Part shown: piece by piece, positions 60,031 to 64,000 of the stretch
Layout: each line of letters begins with the position of its first letter
Numbering within the stretch: the first letter of the stretch is position 1
Source of the DNA: an uncultured Actinomycetes bacterium
GTDB lineage: Bacteria > Actinomycetota > Acidimicrobiia > Acidimicrobiales > Ilumatobacteraceae
DNA length: 64,000 nucleotides
Direction of reading: 5' to 3'
Assembly (NCBI GenBank): GCA_937927625.1
Contig: CALBSD010000041.1
Span: forward strand, 61,631 to 125,630
Position numbers and translations under genes: made by a program
The notes under the pieces: model-generated
What the model saw: the letters and a program-made list of their open reading frames with translations, nothing else
What the model was told of the DNA's origin: nothing
Database searches by the model: none

Positions 60031-62976
60031 GTGGCTGAGAAAATCATCGTCCGCGGCGCCCGCGAACACAATCTAAAGAACATCAGTCTCGAGTTGCCTC
60101 GCGACAAACTCATTGTGTTCACCGGCCTATCGGGCAGTGGTAAGAGTTCCCTCGCGTTTGACACCATCTACGCCGAGGGTCAGCGCCGATACGTCGAAAG
60201 TCTTTCTGCTTACGCTCGTCAATTCCTCGGCCAAATGGACAAGCCCGACGTTGATGTCATCGAAGGCCTGAGCCCTGCAATCTCGATTGATCAGAAGTCA
60301 GCATCACGTAACCCGCGCTCGACGGTCGGAACAATTACAGAGATCTATGACTACCTGCGATTGTTGTACGCACGTATTGGTGTTCAGCACTGTCCGACGG
60401 ACGGCACGAAGCTGCAGCGACAGACTCCTTCCCAAATTGTTGACCGAATCATGAAACTGGAAGAAGGCACACGCTTCCAGGTTCTTGCTCCCGTGGTGCG
60501 TGGGCGCAAAGGTGAGTACGACACGCTTCTTGCTGACCTCGCTGGACAAGGTTTCGTCCGTGCCCGCATTGATGGCGAAGTGCGCGATATCGCTGAGTTC
60601 TTGGCATCGGGAGAAAAGCTCGCTCGTTACGAAAATCACTCCATTGAGATTGTTGTCGACCGCTTGGTTCGCCGCGATGACATTGATCGTCGCCTCACGG
60701 ACTCTCTGGAGACCGCACTCAAGCTTGCTGATGGAGTTGCTGGTGTTGAACTTGTAGGGAAAGACGGCGAAGAGAGTGAAACTCTCACTTTCAGTCAGCA
60801 CCTTGCATGCCCGAAGTGTGACGCCAGTTTTGATGAGTCTGCACCTCGCAACTTTTCATTCAACTCCCCATACGGTGCATGTGAGAACTGTGATGGTCTC
60901 GGCACCAAGTTCGAGGTTGACCCCGAACTTGTGATTCCGGATCCTTCAATGAGTCTTCGTGACGGTGCTCTTGCACCATGGCGCAGTGCTCATACGCAGT
61001 ACTTCCATCGCATGCTCGTGGCTCTTGCTGAACAAGAAGACATTGATATTGATAAGCCGTGGTCAAAAGTGCCGGCCAAGCATCAGAAACTTGTATTGCA
61101 CGGCAAGGCCGGTGCGATGCAGGTCAAGTATCGAAATCGTTTTGGTAAGACTCGCCAATTCAGCACCTCTTACGAAGGTGTGATTCCTTGGATTAAGCGC
61201 CGTCACGTGGACGCCGAGAGCGATTGGACACGCGAGCAGTTTGAAACGTACATGCGCGAGGTTCCTTGTCCCGTGTGTGAAGGTGCTCGTTTGAAGCCCA
61301 GCACATTGGCAATCACCGTGAACGATAAGCACATCTCCGCTGTCTGCGATATGTCCGTCGGTGAGTCTGCAGCATTCTTGGCTGGTCTAGTTCTCAGTGA
61401 TCGCGATGCGATGATTGCTGAACGAATCACGAAAGAAATTAACGCTCGTTTGGGTTTCCTTCTTGACGTGGGCCTGGACTATCTGACGTTGTCTCGTTCG
61501 GCAGGAACATTGGCTGGTGGCGAAGCACAACGTATTCGTCTCGCAAGTCAGATTGGTTCGGGACTTGTTGGGACTTTGTACGTCTTGGACGAACCAAGTA
61601 TCGGACTTCATCAGCGCGACAATCGTCGCCTTATCGAGACGTTGGTTCGTCTTCGTGATTTGGGCAACACGGTCATCGTGGTGGAACACGACGAAGAGAC
61701 CATTAAGGAAAGTGACTGGATCGTAGACATCGGTCCAGGCGCTGGCGAACATGGTGGCGAAGTTGTGTACAGCGGTCCCGTGCCCGGTATCAATAAGGCG
61801 AAGGAATCAATTACTGGTCGTTATCTCACAGGCAAAGCTTCGATTGCTGTTCCCGAAAAGCGTCGCACACCAAGCGGCGAAGTCATCACGATTCGTGGCG
61901 CTCGTGAACACAACTTGCTAGACCTTGACGTTGAGGTACCGCTGGGTTGTTTTGTAGCAGTGACTGGCGTGTCCGGCAGCGGTAAGAGCACGCTTATTCG
62001 AGACATTCTGTTGCCCGCGATGATGCAACGCATCTACAAAAGCAAGATGGCTCCTGGTAAGCATCGCACGGTTGAAGGCATTGATGCGATTGACAAAGTC
62101 ATTGACATGGATCAGTCGCCAATCGGTCGTACTCCGCGTTCCAATCCCGCGACATACACGGGTGTCTTTGACTCCATTCGCAAGTTGTTTGCAGCCGCTC
62201 CTGAATCAAAGGTGCGCGGTTATCAACCAGGACGTTTTAGTTTCAACGTTGCTGGTGGCCGATGTGAAGCATGCTCGGGAGACGGCACCATCAAGATTGA
62301 AATGCACTTCTTGCCAGATGTGTACGTGCCATGTGAAGTCTGTAAGGGCAATCGCTACAACCGCGACACTCTTGAGATCACTTTCAAAGGTAAGAACATC
62401 GCGGAAGTTCTCAACATGCCCATCTCAGAAGCGCTTGAGTTCTTCTCGAATCAACCGTCTATCGCTCGACATATGCAGACACTTGTTGATGTTGGCCTTG
62501 GATACGTTCGCCTGGGTCAGTCTGCGCCAACGCTCTCTGGCGGTGAAGCACAGCGCGTGAAACTTGCCAGTGAATTGGCGAAGCGTTCAACTGGACACAC
62601 CATGTATCTGTTGGATGAGCCCACAACTGGGTTGCACTTCGAAGATGTGCGGCGATTGCTGACTGTGTTGTCACGCCTTGTGGACCAGGGAAATACTGTT
62701 TTGGTTATCGAGCACAATCTCGATGTCATTAAGACTGCCGACTGGTTAATTGATTTGGGTCCAGAGGGCGGCAATGGTGGTGGAACCATTGTCGGAACAG
62801 GAACGCCAGAAGACATCGCTCGCATTGGTGAGAGTCACACAGGTCGTTACCTTGCTCCGCTTCTCGGTATGCCTGAGCCGAAAGCCTCAGCACCAAAGAA
62901 AGCGCCAGTCGCTAAGAAAGCTGTTGCAAAGAAGAAAGCAGCACCAGCAAAGGCTGCGGCGAAGCCGAAGAAGTAG
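60031..62976 (+). CDS. uvrA: Excinuclease ABC subunit A with basic tail
   Basis: This 981-residue ABC-type damage sensor for nucleotide excision repair has two ATPase modules ([14 protein letters not shown], second [13 protein letters not shown]), zinc fingers (CPKCDASF and ACENCDG, with a second set CEACSGDG and CEVCKGN), signature repeats LAGGEAQRI and LSGGEAQRV, and LDEPSIGLH. The last 30 or so residues are almost only Lys, Ala and Pro ([19 protein letters not shown]), a histone-H1-like tail not part of the core. GTG 60031 is the start; an in-frame AGGT lies upstream. Confidence 0.97.
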   Translation: MAEKIIVRGAREHNLKNISLELPRDKLIVFTGLSGSGKSSLAFDTIYAEGQRRYVESLSAYARQFLGQMDKPDVDVIEGLSPAISIDQKSASRNPRSTVGTITEIYDYLRLLYARIGVQHCPTDGTKLQRQTPSQIVDRIMKLEEGTRFQVLAPVVRGRKGEYDTLLADLAGQGFVRARIDGEVRDIAEFLASGEKLARYENHSIEIVVDRLVRRDDIDRRLTDSLETALKLADGVAGVELVGKDGEESETLTFSQHLACPKCDASFDESAPRNFSFNSPYGACENCDGLGTKFEVDPELVIPDPSMSLRDGALAPWRSAHTQYFHRMLVALAEQEDIDIDKPWSKVPAKHQKLVLHGKAGAMQVKYRNRFGKTRQFSTSYEGVIPWIKRRHVDAESDWTREQFETYMREVPCPVCEGARLKPSTLAITVNDKHISAVCDMSVGESAAFLAGLVLSDRDAMIAERITKEINARLGFLLDVGLDYLTLSRSAGTLAGGEAQRIRLASQIGSGLVGTLYVLDEPSIGLHQRDNRRLIETLVRLRDLGNTVIVVEHDEETIKESDWIVDIGPGAGEHGGEVVYSGPVPGINKAKESITGRYLTGKASIAVPEKRRTPSGEVITIRGAREHNLLDLDVEVPLGCFVAVTGVSGSGKSTLIRDILLPAMMQRIYKSKMAPGKHRTVEGIDAIDKVIDMDQSPIGRTPRSNPATYTGVFDSIRKLFAAAPESKVRGYQPGRFSFNVAGGRCEACSGDGTIKIEMHFLPDVYVPCEVCKGNRYNRDTLEITFKGKNIAEVLNMPISEALEFFSNQPSIARHMQTLVDVGLGYVRLGQSAPTLSGGEAQRVKLASELAKRSTGHTMYLLDEPTTGLHFEDVRRLLTVLSRLVDQGNTVLVIEHNLDVIKTADWLIDLGPEGGNGGGTIVGTGTPEDIARIGESHTGRYLAPLLGMPEPKASAPKKAPVAKKAVAKKKAAPAKAAAKPKK

Positions 62977-62978
62977 CG

Positions 62979-64000
62979 ATGACTGTCCAACGTCCTCCCG
63001 CTGGAACGATTCCGATAACGCCGGGTTCGTACCAGTTCAAGGACGAACATGGGCGAGTCATTTATGTCGGCAAAGCATCAAATCTTCGCCAGCGACTGTC
63101 CAATTATTTTCAAGATCCTGCACAGTTGCACCCGCGTACGGCATCAATGGTGCAAGCAGCCCATTCTGTTGAGTGGATTGAAGTGCGCAATGAAGTAGAG
63201 GCACTCATCCTTGAGTACTCGCTCATTAAGCAACATCATCCTCGATTCAATGTGCGCCTGCGAGACGACAAGAGTTATCCGTTCCTTGCTGTGACTGTTG
63301 ATGAGGAATATCCCCGCGCCGTCGTGATGCGTGGAACAAAACGAAAGGGCACTCGCTATTTCGGTCCGTATCCACATGCGTGGGCCATTCGTGAGACGCT
63401 CGACTTACTTCTTCGTACATTTCCCGTACGTACCTGCAGCCAAGGCAAGTTCAATCAGCATCAACGCCTTGGTCGTCCGTGCCTGTTGTTCCACATTGAG
63501 AAGTGCAGCGGGCCTTGCGTGGGAGAAGTGCAACCAGAGGTGTACGCGGATCATGTGGCACAACTGTTGTCCTTCCTTGATGGCGATACAGATGCTGTCG
63601 TTGATGGTCTTGAACGGGAGATGAAAGAGGCGTCCGCGGCGCTGGAATTCGAAAAGGCTGCCCGATTACGCGACCGACTGGGTGGCGTGCAGCGAGCCAT
63701 CGAGAAGCAGCAGATGGTGGGCGAGCGTGATGAGGACCTCGACATCATTGGAATTGCGGACGACGAGTTAGAAGCCGCTGTGCAAGTGTTCTTCGTGCGT
63801 AAAGGTCGAGTCGTTGGCCGCAAGGGCTTCATCATGGACAAGGTGGAGGATCTCTCGCCAGGTGGTGTTGTCGACCGTGTGCTTGAAGAGATGTACGGAG
63901 ATCAGCCGCCGCTTGGTATTCCTTCACAGGTTCTTGTGCCTGTTGCTCCCGATGACGCAGACACTTATGCGGAATGGTTGCGACACATGAAGGGGAGCAT
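62979..64000 (+). CDS. uvrC: Excinuclease ABC subunit C (partial, runs off the right edge)
   Basis: The first 340 codons of UvrC begin at ATG 62979, two bases after the uvrA stop; the frame is open to the edge. UvrC cuts on both sides of the lesion. The N-terminal GIY-YIG nuclease is seen as PGSYQFKDEHGRVIYVGKAS, followed by FPVRTCS, CLLFHIEKCSGPCVG, and a UVR-like segment EMKEASAALEFEKAARLRDRL that binds UvrB. The later RNase H-like nuclease half lies beyond the window. The uvrB-uvrA-uvrC order is compact, with a full excision-repair set in about 6 kb. Confidence 0.95.
   Translation, partial: MTVQRPPAGTIPITPGSYQFKDEHGRVIYVGKASNLRQRLSNYFQDPAQLHPRTASMVQAAHSVEWIEVRNEVEALILEYSLIKQHHPRFNVRLRDDKSYPFLAVTVDEEYPRAVVMRGTKRKGTRYFGPYPHAWAIRETLDLLLRTFPVRTCSQGKFNQHQRLGRPCLLFHIEKCSGPCVGEVQPEVYADHVAQLLSFLDGDTDAVVDGLEREMKEASAALEFEKAARLRDRLGGVQRAIEKQQMVGERDEDLDIIGIADDELEAAVQVFFVRKGRVVGRKGFIMDKVEDLSPGGVVDRVLEEMYGDQPPLGIPSQVLVPVAPDDADTYAEWLRHMKGS

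Noticed and set aside
1..64000. Mobile element, prophage or CRISPR locus
   Set aside because: No transposase, integrase, phage structural gene, cas gene or direct-repeat array was seen; genes are housekeeping or metabolic with even spacing.

Overview
The window looks like chromosomal DNA of a mid-GC actinobacterium, most likely an Acidimicrobiia-type lineage. This is inferred from gene content, not measured. The supporting features are an ANTAR response regulator just upstream of polA-rpsA-coaE-uvrB-uvrA (the mycobacterial Rv1626-polA-rpsA-coaE-uvrB-uvrA layout), an F420-type luciferase-like oxidoreductase, a menaquinone pathway, a fabD-fabH-fabG-acpP-fabF cluster, and many acyl-CoA enzymes. 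Genes are very tightly packed: many start/stop overlaps (ATGA, GTGA, TAATG) and several convergent pairs that overlap at their stops. I see no insertion sequence, prophage, CRISPR array or rRNA. The only RNA gene found is a tRNA-Leu(CAA). No stretch over 300 bases lacks a gene.

Layout. 1-5.5 kb: tail of an unknown gene, a degenerate SDR, an orphan peptide-type binding protein, an acyl-CoA synthetase and an APH-like kinase. 5.5-14 kb (minus strand): a peptide/nickel-type ABC importer (binding protein, two permeases, an ATPase fused to an RDD membrane domain, a second ATPase), then an MFS exporter and AlkB. 14-20 kb: a zinc alcohol dehydrogenase, a secreted SGNH hydrolase with a Thr/Ser tail, a membrane sulfatase-like enzyme and a GGDEF-EAL protein. 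20-23 kb: phoH-ybeY-corC. 23-30 kb: menaquinone genes menE, menA, menH, menD, menF and menG with a DsbA-like gene; menB and menC are not here. 30-35 kb: acyl-CoA dehydrogenase, acyl-CoA synthetase, LLM oxidoreductase and MaoC hydratase, a lipid-catabolism set. 35-41 kb: era, a DinG-like helicase, a cis-prenyltransferase, a divergent cis-prenyltransferase-like pseudoenzyme, recO and glyS. 41-46.5 kb: trpC-trpF-trpB-trpA with small redox and lipid genes. 47-51.4 kb: FASII operon. 51.5-64 kb: tRNA-Leu, a coiled-coil protein, the ANTAR regulator, polA, a methyltransferase, rpsA, coaE, uvrB, uvrA and a truncated uvrC.

The strongest discovery candidate is the head-to-head pair at 37977-39365. The cis-prenyltransferase keeps the catalytic motifs but lacks the C-terminal RxG motif and carries His where bacterial homodimeric enzymes carry the AYxE glutamate. 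Its neighbour has no catalytic aspartate but does carry an AYSEL segment and an RRFGG tail. This is the division of labour of the eukaryotic DHDDS/NgBR heteromer, so I predict a two-subunit polyprenyl diphosphate synthase in this bacterium. Other unusual architectures are the RDD-ABC ATPase fusion, a FabD with a biotinyl/lipoyl-like C-terminal domain that has no modifiable lysine, a UvrA with a histone-like Lys/Ala tail, and similar CACAC/GTGTG inverted repeats just ahead of the start codons of both binding-protein genes.
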